Assembly (NCBI RefSeq): GCF_028389875.1
Contig: NC_084682.1
Location: 7,388,001-7,452,000 of the forward strand
Length of the DNA: 64,000 bases
Direction: 5' to 3'
DNA from: Rhea pennata
Taxonomy: Eukaryota > Chordata > Aves > Rheiformes > Rheidae
Part shown: in pieces, positions 46,259-64,000 of the stretch
Layout: each line of letters begins with the position of its first letter
Numbering within the stretch: position 1 is the first letter of the stretch
Program-made: the position numbers and the translations under genes
Notes under the pieces: generated by a model
The model's input: the letters and a program-made list of their open reading frames with translations, nothing else
What the model was told of the DNA's origin: nothing
Databases searched by the model: none

Positions 46259-49200
46259 TCAATAATTTGGTTCAGAGATATTTGTGATTGTTGTCCCAAA
46301 GATTTGGGTCTCCCAGTCTGAAAGCTGTTTCACAAAGCCCCGGTTTGGTCTCATGTTTGTTTTGCATTTCTGAACATATTTCCAAGCTTCCTGCAAACAA
46401 AAAGGAAGAAAAGAAGTGTTAGGAATTTGAACTGCAAACAAACCTCATGTATTTATACTAAGCAGCTATGCTTGTGAGTTACACAGCTTTGTATTTATTT
46501 CCTTGGTATTACATGTTGGATAGCAGGAATCTGTAGATAAGGACATGGGCTACCAAAGTAGGGACAGCCTGGATCCAGATAAGAACTTCAGAGGAGCCTT
46601 TCGTCCTTATAACCTGCTCTCCTGGATATGAGAACAGCTCAGGGCTCTCTCTTTACCTGCTACATATCTTGCATTATTTTACAGAGAAGGAGTGATGCAG
46701 TCCTGGATTTCCTTCACAGGCTATATTAAAATGCTATTTCTTCCATGAATGATAAATGAAGTATTGAAGTATCAGCTGTCTACAGCTAAGCAAAAAAAGT
46801 TATCGTGTTTCTGGATTGGTGTGACCTGATGTGGCAGAGTAGCTGGGAAGCCGTCCAGTTATCCCACTGTGTTAACTACAGCCATCTGCATTATTTATTA
46901 GCTTCATGTAATCAGCTAGAACTCTGCTACACATGGCATGTCCACTGGCAGCACTCCACTTTGCTCCAGCTATATCCTTGGGTTTCCGAGTAGCGCCCAT
47001 CTCCTGACTTACAAAACCAAGTTCCCCCAGCAATCAGAGGATTGCTTAAGTGTAATGAGACCAAAGGTTAAAAGATTGTGCTCCGTTAGTTTGTTTTTCT
47101 AATCTCAGTGATTCTACAGGCTCTGCTGCTGATCATCCAGTATTTACTGTTCTGAGCCCTGGTATGGATTTCTGTAGTTCCTCTCAACTCAATAGATGTA
47201 CTCACACATCAATTATTAATTGAATAAGGGGCTGTACACCCCAAATGTGCCTTTCTTTTGCAATATCCATGTCTTTGGGAGTCCTGGAGCCATACTAAAA
47301 ACTTTCAGAGATCTTTGCCTACATTGGGTGAATGGGTGAAGGATCACACAGGCGTCTGTTGCACTGCTTCAGTCTGCAACAAACAAATTTGTCTACCAGG
47401 ATAATCCCCCAGGAAAGCTTTGCCAACTCAGCACTGTAAACAATACCCAGGCCAGCGACAAGATGCTGCTATGGTGTTGTCGCCCTTCTTTCTCTCTCTC
47501 TCTTTTTTTAAATTGGATTTGGCAAGATGTCAGGACCAACCTGTTGCTCTCAACTGAGAGAAGTTGCAAGGATCAGCTTTTGACTTTTGCACTGCAGCTG
47601 AAAGCACCTCCAATAATTCAGCATGCAGGGGCAAACAGCAAGGGAATGGCTATCAGTCTGCAGGTGCATTCACACCCAACATTAGCAGCAGAGGCCAGAT
47701 ACTATCTAGTGCCCTGGTGGCACACTCAATCTGAAATTACCCTTTGGCACACACTGATGGTAAGAAAATTCCTCTTATGTTGCAAATGTTTGCACAAAAT
47801 CAATTAAATGATTAGGTACATGCCCAACTTTATTGAAAGCTTTCAAGCTCCTGCAGAAGAAAACACTTTCCAAATAAGGACAAGATTTTTAAGAAATCTT
47901 CTTTCAATTCCCGTTGATCAGACAATACTAACCTGGTCTGTGCTAAGCAAACACCACAAGACATTGCCTTTAACAGCACAGTGCCTGTATGATGTAGGCC
48001 CTGAATGTGAAAAAGGGCTTGTATCCGGCAAAGGCAGCCAGTCTAGTACACAGCTGGGTAATTCTCAAGCTTCATTACTTTTCTTACGTAATTCAGAGCT
48101 ACAGGATGGAAGGTACTGGCCCTTTAACCTGTAGATCCCTCCTGGTCTAGTATTATCCCATTGCAGATTTCCCTACAGTAGTATCAGTGGGAGGGGATTG
48201 CTTCTGGGGAAATAAACTAGGTTTTCTGAAGAAGTCAGTGCTGATGAGCCCAGTGGTTAAGTCAGAGCTCTGTAAGCACTGGAGTCTGAACCTCCCTGTA
48301 ACCCCATGGTAATAAGAGATGGGATCAACTCAAGTAGCTTCCAAACAGTCTCTTTCTCAGATCCAGGAGAGCAGAATCCCTAAAATCTGTAACCACTGTA
48401 TTATTTTTGTGGCCCTGCTAAGCAAGGAAATACAAGAATATCATAGACGCTAGAGTAAGAAGTCACAAATCCAAAAATCATACCCAAGCCTATTTTTAAT
48501 GGTATGAGTAAGACACAGTCTGATCTAATAGAAACTATTACATTATCAAGTAGACAGTTCGTATGAAAGCAGAGATAATTTATTCCTCATGAGGAAGACT
48601 TCAGGAACAGAAATAAACTACAGATCCAGCTGGCATCTTTGGGAAGTATGAAAGTGATGTACCTTCAGGGAAAATTGTGAGGAATGCATAAGATAGGCCA
48701 TGATTACTGTGCTGCTCCGGCTTATCCCCAGGCTAGAGAACACCAGCACTGCTCCATAATTCAACTGAGCATCTGAATAAAGAAATGCCAAATTAGTGAT
48801 ACAAGAAATCAAACTTCCAATTGTAAAGTAAATTCAGCAAAAGCTGACAGATTACTAGCCTGAGAGACGGGAGCCCTCATGAACCCTGACAGGAACAGAT
48901 AGGCACTGCCAGTTCAGGGTTCTGTAAGCATTTGTCTTTGAAGAGCAGAATCAAATGTTAATGACCAGCCAACGCTTCAAGATGGATCAGCTTCACCTTT
49001 ATGTCAAGTAACTATGATGAAAGTGGCCTATGATGACGGATCAGCTGTTGTCAGCATCAAATCAGCTACCCACACTCTTCCCAGACAGGTTTGAAGATAA
49101 CAAAATTTCTGATGAATGCACCAGAAATGTCTTATTAGTATTCTCTGCTCAAGCTGAAAGAATCAGCTCTCAAGCTGGAAGAAACTTAGGACTCCATGTA

Positions 49201-52200
49201 CCTTATCCCTCTGTGGGGATCACCAGCAGAAAACATACACATGCCGGGCTTGGGGGGTGTTTTTATTGTTGTGGATATTTGCAAGTGAAAATTACTAAAA
49301 TTAACAAACTAATTTTCTACAGATCACCACTTGGTTTTAAGAGAATGTTGTCACTCACTCCTGACCACATCACCTCCGCCACCTATGCCTGATAAGTTCT
49401 GTATTTTATTAATAATCTTTTGAACTTTTCCCCTCCCTCTCCAGAGCAGACAGCATGATATAGAATACTAACAATTGCACTCTAGAACTTGTAGGGGAAA
49501 GCCTCTTCTTTTACTGCTGTCCAGAGGTTGGTTTTCTTTCAAATGCTAAAATAGAATTTTCTGAGTTTCTTAGAATTTTCTGAATTTCTCTATGACAAAA
49601 TACCAGTTCTGTTCTAAGTTCTGTGGGTGGAAATTGCCTCACTCTGACAAATACCTGACATGAGCTCACCTCCCCTCCTCTGAGGATATGTGGGGAGCTT
49701 TAGTCTAGTGTTCATCCAGAATTGTTCCACTTTAAATAATCTACTATAGACTCTCAAGAAAACAGCATACATTTTCACAAGGACTACAGCTAATAAACTC
49801 TCAGTCTGTTTTGGAAATCTCCACATACTGATGTGAGAAAGAGACTTTCTTCTGAAATACTACTGGGAATAGAACCAGGGAAAATTGAAAGACAAGTAAG
49901 TGGGCATCTACATGTGGGTTTCAGTGCATGCTAGTCATAAAATTCGATTTAGGACTGAAAAATACATCCTCAAATATTATTTCCTTGTTTGTATCCAGTT
50001 GTCATTTCTTATTTTATACTTGGATTATAATGTCTTTGGGGATAGGGTGGGTTTTTTGGCTCTGGATCTATACAACACTCAGCACAGTCGGGCCTTTGTC
50101 TGTGGCAGGTGCTATTTCCTAAGTGTGAATAATGATATGGTTGCACACAATCGCAGGATGGGCTTGCAGCAACTGTCTGATGTGCTGCTGCAGGCATGCA
50201 GCTGGAAGATATGTTTTTCCTTGCCCTCTCTGATGTAATGAGCTGAAGGCAGGTTTGTCAGCATATGCATGCTGTCCCACCTGAAAGTCTCCCTAGCCGC
50301 CACACTGTGTCTGCACTGCAAACCACAAGGATTAGCAGCTTCTTGTGGTAAGTTCTCCAATGTGTGTCACATTGCTATTCAAATGAAGCTCTGGTGGTTG
50401 GAGATTTGGGCTGGTAAGAATCAAAGGGTTATATTTAGAAACAAAGGAAAAGGAGGGAATCCTATAAAGCCCTGGTAGATATCCCACAGCAAAGCCTTCA
50501 CATATCTATTGAAAAGCTCACTACTATCACAGAGTGAGGTATTGCTTAAAATGAGTATCAGATGGCTTTTAAAATCTCCCCTCCCTTCATCGGGATGGTT
50601 ATTAAAGCAGCTCTTGTATCCATTAGGGTGTAGGCTTGCCTGGGAGTATGCTGATCTTGAAAGATTGTGACCCTGCTGTCTGAGCTTCCTGTTTGAGCGA
50701 ATTGTGGTCGCTCCCATTTAATATCTGAGAGTAAACAATATCTCAGGAATTTCAGATCAGGAACAACTCACCTATGAAATGACAAATGGTGGAAAAGGAA
50801 GAGAAAAGATCTGCATTGTGAGAGTCTGGAACAGATATATGGAGGAGCTTGTCTTCTGCAAACCTAAAGAAAGAGAACACAGCATTACATGGACCAGTGA
50901 AGCAGCTTCGCAAAAATATTTGATAAATTTTGTTTTTGCTGTTATATGTGTCAGTTTTTCATCATCATCAGTAACACTATGATAAGGTATTTGTTGTGGT
51001 AAGACAGCAAGGTGCTGATAATATAGAATCAAACAGTTTGGTTATTGATTTTCCATTCCACAAGGTATCAGCACTGATGTCTTAACTTCACCCTAGAGCT
51101 TGCTTTATCTGAGCGCTAAATGAAATCAGATGAAGTGAAAGCAAGATAACATTTCAAAACATGCATTTTGTCAGTTCTGTGAACAGTTTCCTGATTCACT
51201 TCATACAGTTTTCCATGACAGCATCATCCTCCTTCCAAAAACTCAAGAGAACTCAATGCAGAGAGCTAAGAGAGCAAAATATTGATGAGGAATCTGAGAC
51301 ATGAAAGCATGTCATGTAAAGGGTATGGGAAGATTACCCAAAAGTCAAGAGACTTTTGATGCTTTCCTCTGGAGCCAAAGACATGAGAAATGTCTTCTAG
51401 TACATGTCCTGAGGTAGATAGCTGGATTTATTGCTTCTTCTGATTTGGTCACCACTTTGAGAAATGCCGTGGCCTGCTGACTGAGCTGTATGGTAATGGA
51501 CAGATGTAGGAAAGGAAGGAAGAACAATGTGAAACATCAGTGATTTAGCTTTTACATGGTTTGTGAGATTTTGTCCTAAAACGTAGTCAAGGACATAGTT
51601 TCTTTCTGAAGGATGGTACTATGTGATGGACTCACTCTGCCAAGGGCCTCCCAGTCCTTCTCTCACCCAGTCATGGTAGACAGCTGTAGAAATGCATTGC
51701 TGCTATGCAAACTCTGGAGATCAGGAAAATGAGCATGAAATAGCATGTGAATCTCATTGACTGAAAATGCAGAGGATGCCTGGAAAGCTTACACAGTCCT
51801 CTGTGAATGGCCTCTGATGCTGTGCCACCTCACTTTTTCCACATGCAGAGACATTGATGAGAATACACTTGGACTGCTTAACTTACAACGCTGCATGCTG
51901 CTCGGAGATGTTGACTTGCGCTTTTATCTTCAAATGCTTCAGAATTTGTTGGTCACAGGCCTGCTTGAAATTGCCCATATATAACTTTGCAGGCAGTATC
52001 TCTACAGGGTATGGCTGCAAGTTGTCTAGTTCCTGTAGGAGAGAAGCCATAGGCTCGGTTTAGAAAGCTTATTTGTTCTTATTAGCTTCGTAAGTTCTTA
52101 AACTGAAGTCATGTGAAGAAACGAACACGAGCTTAGTCAGCAGCCTATGACACATTGTAGTATAATGATTCATTTCATCATCTGAACGTTCTGAAATACT

Positions 52201-55200
52201 GTTGTCTTTGCTAGATTTGTAGAGAACAATTAACAGAATTGCTGCCATTGTGGCATTACTTAAAATAACTGCTAAGCAGGAGGCAGAATATATTTTTTAT
52301 AATGCATGGAAGGACTGCGGTGTAACGGAGTCGTCGTTTTCTGGTTACTATCTGCAAGGCTCAGTGAAATCATCTGCCGCCTGACAGAGCTGCAGGTGTG
52401 AGATGGTGCAACATAACAAATCCACAGCTACTTCTGATTTGTGCAGCATGAGGGCTGAGAATAAAAGTATATAAGTGTGCCAAGAGAAGTAAAAAACACT
52501 CAGTAGCTGACTGTGCCTCTATAGCCATAGCAGAAACTGAGCTAAGGCTACAGCAGAACAAAATAGCATTTCAATAGGTTAAGGCAAAGAACAGCAGCCT
52601 AAACTGAGTGGCAAGGAAATATTCTGTATCCAACTGAATCTAGTGGGGAAGTTTAGTAGTTTGCTATCCCTCACAAAGAAGCACAAAGTGAATTGATTTT
52701 CTTCTGCATTGGAACATCCCAGAGGACAGCACCACGTCATGGGCTTTTTCATTTGAACCAGATGTGAAGTAATATGACTAACGAATATGAAAGACATGCT
52801 GCAATGACATGTCCTCTGCCTTATAGTGCCCTTTAAATGTGCTCCTTTTTGTATACTGTCCTAGATGTGAAATGAGGGTAATTGCTTTTAATAAGCTCAA
52901 TACATCAATGTTTGTTGACAAAACCAAATTATTAGGATGCCAAAGTTTCAGTGGATGGCAGTTTTCTTTCTGAGACTGTTGAAACAATGTACCAACAAGT
53001 ATGCTTTGTGATCCTTCCAGATAAAAAGCTTTATAGACACGGGATGCATTGTTTAAGAGAAATTGTACTTCTGTCTGAAAACATTTACTTCTGTAATATC
53101 TCAGATAACTATATGTAAAAGAGTTTAAAGAGGAACCTGCTTTTTTATCATTCCATACTGTTTGTTTAGTTATCAGTACTCTCCAACAGGCCAGTCTAGA
53201 TGTTATCGGAGAAAGCTTCCCAGTTTGTTTTCATGAGCTTTTTTTCCATGCAATAAAAGAGGAAAAAACAAAAAATGTAGCTGTAAAAGCATTAGTGGTA
53301 TGACTTAGGGCAGGCAGAGTAACTCAAATTACATTTAATTCCTTTGTTTGAAATTACTCTGGTATCAGGTTCACAACATCATTTAACTTGAATTCATTAG
53401 TCATCATCAGTTGAATATAAATGTTAATGTTTTCTACTTGGAAATTAAAGTCTGATCTCACCTGAGGCATCCAGAATAACTTCTGAGTCCTCAGAAAATG
53501 ATAGCAAGCTGAAAAACGCTTGTATCCTCCCCTCAGGATGAGCACAGGGTGGCGGGTGAACTGTTCTAAGTCTCTGCCATATCGGACAGCAGTTCCTTCC
53601 TCAGCATCTAATGAGATCAAAAAGCTATTTGCCACGACATCTTTAGAGTGTCTCCATCAGCATCTGGGGTTAAATCTGGGCCACTGACACTGACAGAAAA
53701 CTTCTTTTGATTTCACTGGGCTTAGAATTTCATCTAATGGTCTGTAGAAAGCCTCATTAAAAGCTAGACTTATTCTTTAATCACTGCTGCAAAATAAGGC
53801 ATGCTGTTGTTCAGCTCTTTTATTCCTCTCCTGGTTTCTTTCATAGGTCCAGATATTTTTTTTTCTTCCTCATTATTCTTTGGGAAATGCTTGTAGTAGG
53901 TTCCAATAATAGGGCAGTATTATTAGTTTCAAACTAATCATCTTATTTTTATGGAGGCTCTTTACCACTTTAGTGTGCTTTAAGCAAAAGGGAGAGAAGG
54001 AGGTGTCTTGGACAAAATTTTCACAACTTTTTAAACATTACAGTCAGTGATGCAAATTATGTGAGAGGTGATTGCTCCCCCTCCTTTTCCCATGAGATCC
54101 ATCCAGGGCGCCTCTAACTATATCTACTTTAGAAACATATTAGCACAATGGAAACCTGCTTCTGATTCTTCATACCTTGCCTTGACAATGTCTCATTGTT
54201 GAGCATTTATGAACACACTTTATTTGTTCACCTTACACTCTCAGATTTTTCCCTCAGAAATCAGGGTGTGGCCTAGATGTAAATCTTTGCTAAAACTATA
54301 GTAGTTTTTATAAAGGTAAGGGTTTATAAGCCAGGGTCAAAACAAACAAACAGAAAGAAGTGGTTCTTCATATGGCAGAATCCCTTGCCAAAGAACATTT
54401 GAAAGCTAAACATCTACATATTTCAAGGAAGACTGGACAAATACATGGATAAGAGTTTCCAGCTCTTCACACTTCTCAGTGAACTCCATCAAATCTCCAT
54501 TCCTGTTAAAGCTAAGTCTTCTTTTTAAATATGATAAAATGACATGTTTTTAATAACCCTTAGAAGAAAGTACTCACTCAATGAACATAAGGAACTTGAC
54601 TCGGCATTTTCGATCTCTAAAGAAGCACTGACCCCTAAAAAGCAATAGTTAGACAAGGCAAATTTCAATGAAATGTGAAAAAAGAATCTTCTCACATATA
54701 GTGAACAACTTTGCAGGGATCAGTCCAAAGATGGGAAACTGGGCCTGCCAGGAAGCCTTGAAATAAAATCTGGATTTATGGAGCCTAAGAACATACGCAG
54801 TACAGTCAGTAAGAAAATAGAAGTATATCACAGGTGTTCCTTTTTTCCCAAACAAAACAAAGCATAATCAGGATCTCTTCCAAATAACCTCATAAAAGTA
54901 AATGAGGAATGTGAAGAGTATCTATCCTGCAATGAGGTCTTGACTGACATGATTCACAAGCAGCAGCAGAGTCTGCCTTTCAAGCCAGCTGACGTACCTT
55001 TTTCACTCTCCTCTTTTTCATAATCACAGAGATCCAAAGAGCTGGTCTCGCAGTCATACACAACACAGTATCTAACACACTCCAGCTCCTCTGAATCCGG
55101 TACAAGATATTCCCCTGTAGGACTCTAGCAAAATCATGTAAGAATTCTATCAGGAGAACAAGTCCCCATTTTTCTTGTGGCATCAACCCTACAAACATCT

Positions 55201-56075
55201 CACAAGTTACTACTCTGTGACTACGGAATGGGTTTGGGCCTGCATTTGTACTTTATTCTGAAAGACCTAGTTATGTAAACCACTCTGGATTGCTTCATCA
55301 GCTTCAGTGGTAAAGATGTTGCACTGTTCATTGTGAGACAACACTACAATATGTTAGGTCTTGTGCAATATTTTTCCTGATATTCAGCTTACATGTCCCA
55401 ATCCTTTCGATTGCTGAAGATACCTTTTCTTCCTTGTGTTAAAACACCCCCCCCAGTGGTAGAAATGGAACATTTGACACAGGCAGGGGAGAGACTAGAA
55501 TAAGTCCCTTTCATTTTAAGCCAGTTTTGGTTTACTGCTAAAGTTCAGGGATGGCTTAAACAAACAGTAACCTTGCCTCACCTGTTCAATCTTGCGTGCA
55601 GTAATAATATGGCTCTCATCGTACTCACGCTGAGTACGGGCATCTGAAAAAATAACCAAGAGAGAACAACCGGCTTATTTGGGATGTTTAAGATGAAGTC
55701 CTGTTCCTAGTTCAGTCAATGGGAATTCAGGCACCAATGCCAAGGAGAGATGAACAGATTCTATTTCTTAGAAACCGGGACTTTATGAAATGGAACTAAT
55801 GAACCACAACTCTGAGGTGATTCAAAATATGTCTAACACCAAGTGATACCACCATTTTAGGGCCACAACACAACAGCTGCACTACAGCGTTCACAGTGCA
55901 AGTTTTGTGCTCCGTTCTGCTGTGCCCTGCTCTGCCTCCCCATATCCCCGTCTCTGTGACTACCCCAGAGATCAGACTGTCCGGGGAGAGATGCATTAGA
56001 GAGACCTTGGCCTTGACTCCAGAACCAGCTGATTCCCTGATCAAAACATTTAATATCACAGTGCCTGGCATTCTT

Positions 56076-56106
<31 letters not shown>

Positions 56107-56649
56107 GGCATTATGAAAGATGCAAATGCTTATCACTAGTCATTACAAAATGGGCGAGAAGTCATGTCCCTCTCTAAAACAGTCACCCCTAGGAGTGACA
56201 ACGGAGAACAGTTATCCCTACAGCAGTTTAGAGAAGGAATGCCAAATTCCGTTTGAACGACAGCTAGAATTTCAGCAGGCAGTAAAGCTCCTCATTTGCG
56301 CGTAGTCAACGCTCCCGCTGCTGGGATGACCGCCACGAGAGGCTGGTGGCTGCAAACAGGCAGCGCCATTGCTTTGTGCTGCGCAGAGGGGACTGGAGAG
56401 TGAGCGGGGCCTGCCTGCGGCACCGGAACGGGCCTGCGGCACCGGAACGGGCCGGCAGAAGGGCCCGGAGAGCCCAGGCCGGCTCTCACCCGGGCCCAGT
56501 CGGACGCGCCCCGCAGCCCCCAGTCCTGCCGTTCCCGCCGCCTCACCCAGCAAGCAGAGGTAGTGGGGCTCGGCGAGCCGGGAGAGCACGGCGTACTGGT
56601 TGAGGAGGTTGTAGAGCTCGGTGGGCTCGCAGAGCTCCAGCCCCGCCAT
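46259..56649 (-). CDS. STYXL1: Serine/threonine/tyrosine-interacting-like protein 1 (MK-STYX pseudophosphatase), 9 exons, complete
   Basis: Catalytically inactive dual-specificity-phosphatase relative. In mammals it is reported to bind G3BP1 and PTPMT1 and to affect stress granules and apoptosis. Coding exons in gene order: 56649-56547, 55643-55582, 55124-54998, 54634-54578, 53607-53462, 52032-51887, 50863-50772, 48772-48663, 46390-46259. All are in phase and flanked by GT-AG, giving 975 nt and 324 residues (human 313). Residues 1-165 form the rhodanese/CH2-like domain ([56 protein letters not shown]). Residues about 166-324 form the DUSP-like domain ([54 protein letters not shown]). The signature loop reads [10 protein letters not shown] at 256-265, so the catalytic His-Cys pair is Phe-Ser. 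The start is the first ATG in the CpG promoter shared with MDH2. Confidence 0.95.
46391..48662 (-). other. STYXL1: STYXL1 intron 8
   Basis: 2.3 kb without a recognised exon. It contains a pyrimidine (TC)n tract at about 47489-47510 and a possible MIR 5'-part remnant at about 48248-48310 (AGTGGTTAAG...GGAGTCTGAAC). Confidence 0.55.
48663..48772 (-). CDS. STYXL1: STYXL1 exon 8: degenerate phosphatase signature loop
   Basis: Encodes residues 245-281, including [23 protein letters not shown]. An active DUSP would have HCxxGxxR; here Phe256-Ser257 replace His-Cys, while Gly260 and Arg263 stay. Human STYXL1 has FSTQGISR, so the loss is ancestral, not a local lesion. Confidence 0.95.
48773..51886 (-). 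other. STYXL1: STYXL1 introns 6 and 7
   Basis: AT-rich intronic sequence flanking exon 7 (50863-50772). Nothing beyond that exon can be supported. Confidence 0.55.
54578..54634 (-). CDS. STYXL1: STYXL1 exon 4: short acidic, Ser-rich linker
   Basis: 57 nt encoding [19 protein letters not shown]. It replaces the Asp-rich stretch found here in human STYXL1. Splice phases (1 in, 1 out) and acceptor and donor fit, but similarity to the human segment is low, so this is the least certain exon of the gene. Confidence 0.75.
56080..56106. repeat. (TA)n microsatellite
   Basis: About 13 TA units in STYXL1 intron 1. Confidence 0.95.
56414..56451. repeat. Exact 19-bp tandem duplication
   Basis: CCTGCGGCACCGGAACGGG occurs twice head-to-tail in the CpG-rich start of STYXL1 intron 1. 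Confidence 0.95.
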
Positions 56650-56981
56650 GCGCCCTTGGCTCGGCGGCCCCGGGGCAAGTCGCCCCCCGCAAGGCCTGGA
56701 GCCTCTCGCCGGCGCCGGGCCGCTAACACGCGGCCGCGGGTTCCCCTTCGGGCGGGCGCTGCGTGGGGCCGCGGCCTGCGCCCGCCGCCCGTCGCCATGG
56801 CAACGCGGGGCGCCGGCGCGCCGCCCGGTTGCTAGGTTGCCGCTCGTCTCGCGAGAACACGTGCGCGAATAGGGCGGGGGGGCGGGCGGAGCGCGCGCTC
56901 AGGTCTCGCGAGAGGTGGGAGGAAGGGCTCGCGCAGGCGCTGTTCCGCCGAGGTCGTTGGAGTCATCGGAGCCGCCGCGCC
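56650..56981. promoter_or_regulatory. Bidirectional STYXL1-MDH2 promoter
   Basis: Only 332 bp separate the divergent start codons, all CpG island and without a TATA box. Visible sites: an RFX-like palindrome GTCGCCATGGCAAC (56791-56804), TCTCGCGAGA (56847-56856), the E-box CACGTG (56858-56863), a second TCTCGCGAGA (56904-56913), and the NRF1-like GCGCAGGCGC (56931-56940). TCTCGCGAGA is the BANP target motif of CpG-island promoters. NRF1 commonly drives nuclear genes for mitochondrial proteins, which suits MDH2. Binding is inferred from motif only. Confidence 0.8.

Positions 56982-64000
<7,019 letters not shown>

Larger units (their letters stand above)
52033..56546 (-). other. STYXL1: STYXL1 introns 1 to 5
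   Basis: AT-rich introns around exons 2-5. They hold a (TA)n tract at 56080-56106 and, in the CpG-rich 5' end of intron 1, two exact tandem copies of a 19-bp unit (CCTGCGGCACCGGAACGGG at 56414-56432 and 56433-56451). Confidence 0.6.

Noticed and set aside
48245-48310. Possible MIR 5'-end remnant (AGTGGTTAAG...GGAGTCTGAAC)
   Set aside because: Too short and diverged to call as a separate element by eye; only mentioned under STYXL1 intron 8.

Overview
This is vertebrate nuclear DNA. It is most likely from a bird, or another sauropsid (inference). Four protein genes with GT-AG introns lie in the order POR, TMEM120A, STYXL1, MDH2, as on human 7q11.23. The introns are compact, interspersed repeats are few, and no mammalian SINEs were seen. 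No prokaryotic features, CRISPR arrays, tRNA genes or retrovirus-like elements were found.

Layout. (1) About 0.4-1.65 kb is a CpG island with the POR promoter and non-coding first exon. A tandem repeat rich in TGACC half-sites lies just upstream. (2) 1.2-34.4 kb is POR on the + strand: long introns 1 and 2, then 15 coding exons (14315-33196) encoding 677 residues, and a 1.2 kb 3'UTR. (3) TMEM120A lies tail-to-tail on the - strand: 12 coding exons between 44573 and 35952, 341 residues, with its own CpG-island promoter at about 43.5-45.2 kb. (4) STYXL1 is also on the - strand: nine coding exons between 56649 and 46259, 324 residues, a pseudophosphatase. (5) MDH2 starts at 56982 on the + strand, head-to-head with STYXL1 across 332 bp. 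Seven of its exons are present and the 3' end lies beyond the window.

The genes do not form a pathway. POR supplies electrons to ER cytochromes P450, TMEM120A is a CoA-binding membrane protein, STYXL1 is a catalytically dead signalling phosphatase, and MDH2 is a TCA-cycle enzyme. STYXL1 and MDH2 share one promoter interval, with two TCTCGCGAGA palindromes, a CACGTG E-box, an NRF1-like site and an RFX-like palindrome.

The most notable observation is a candidate alternative first coding exon of POR at 19777-19823. It lies in its own CpG-enriched patch and encodes a 16-residue start with the MGxxxS myristoylation pattern and Cys3. Its donor is in phase with POR exon 3. Splicing this way would replace the ER transmembrane anchor with a predicted lipid anchor.
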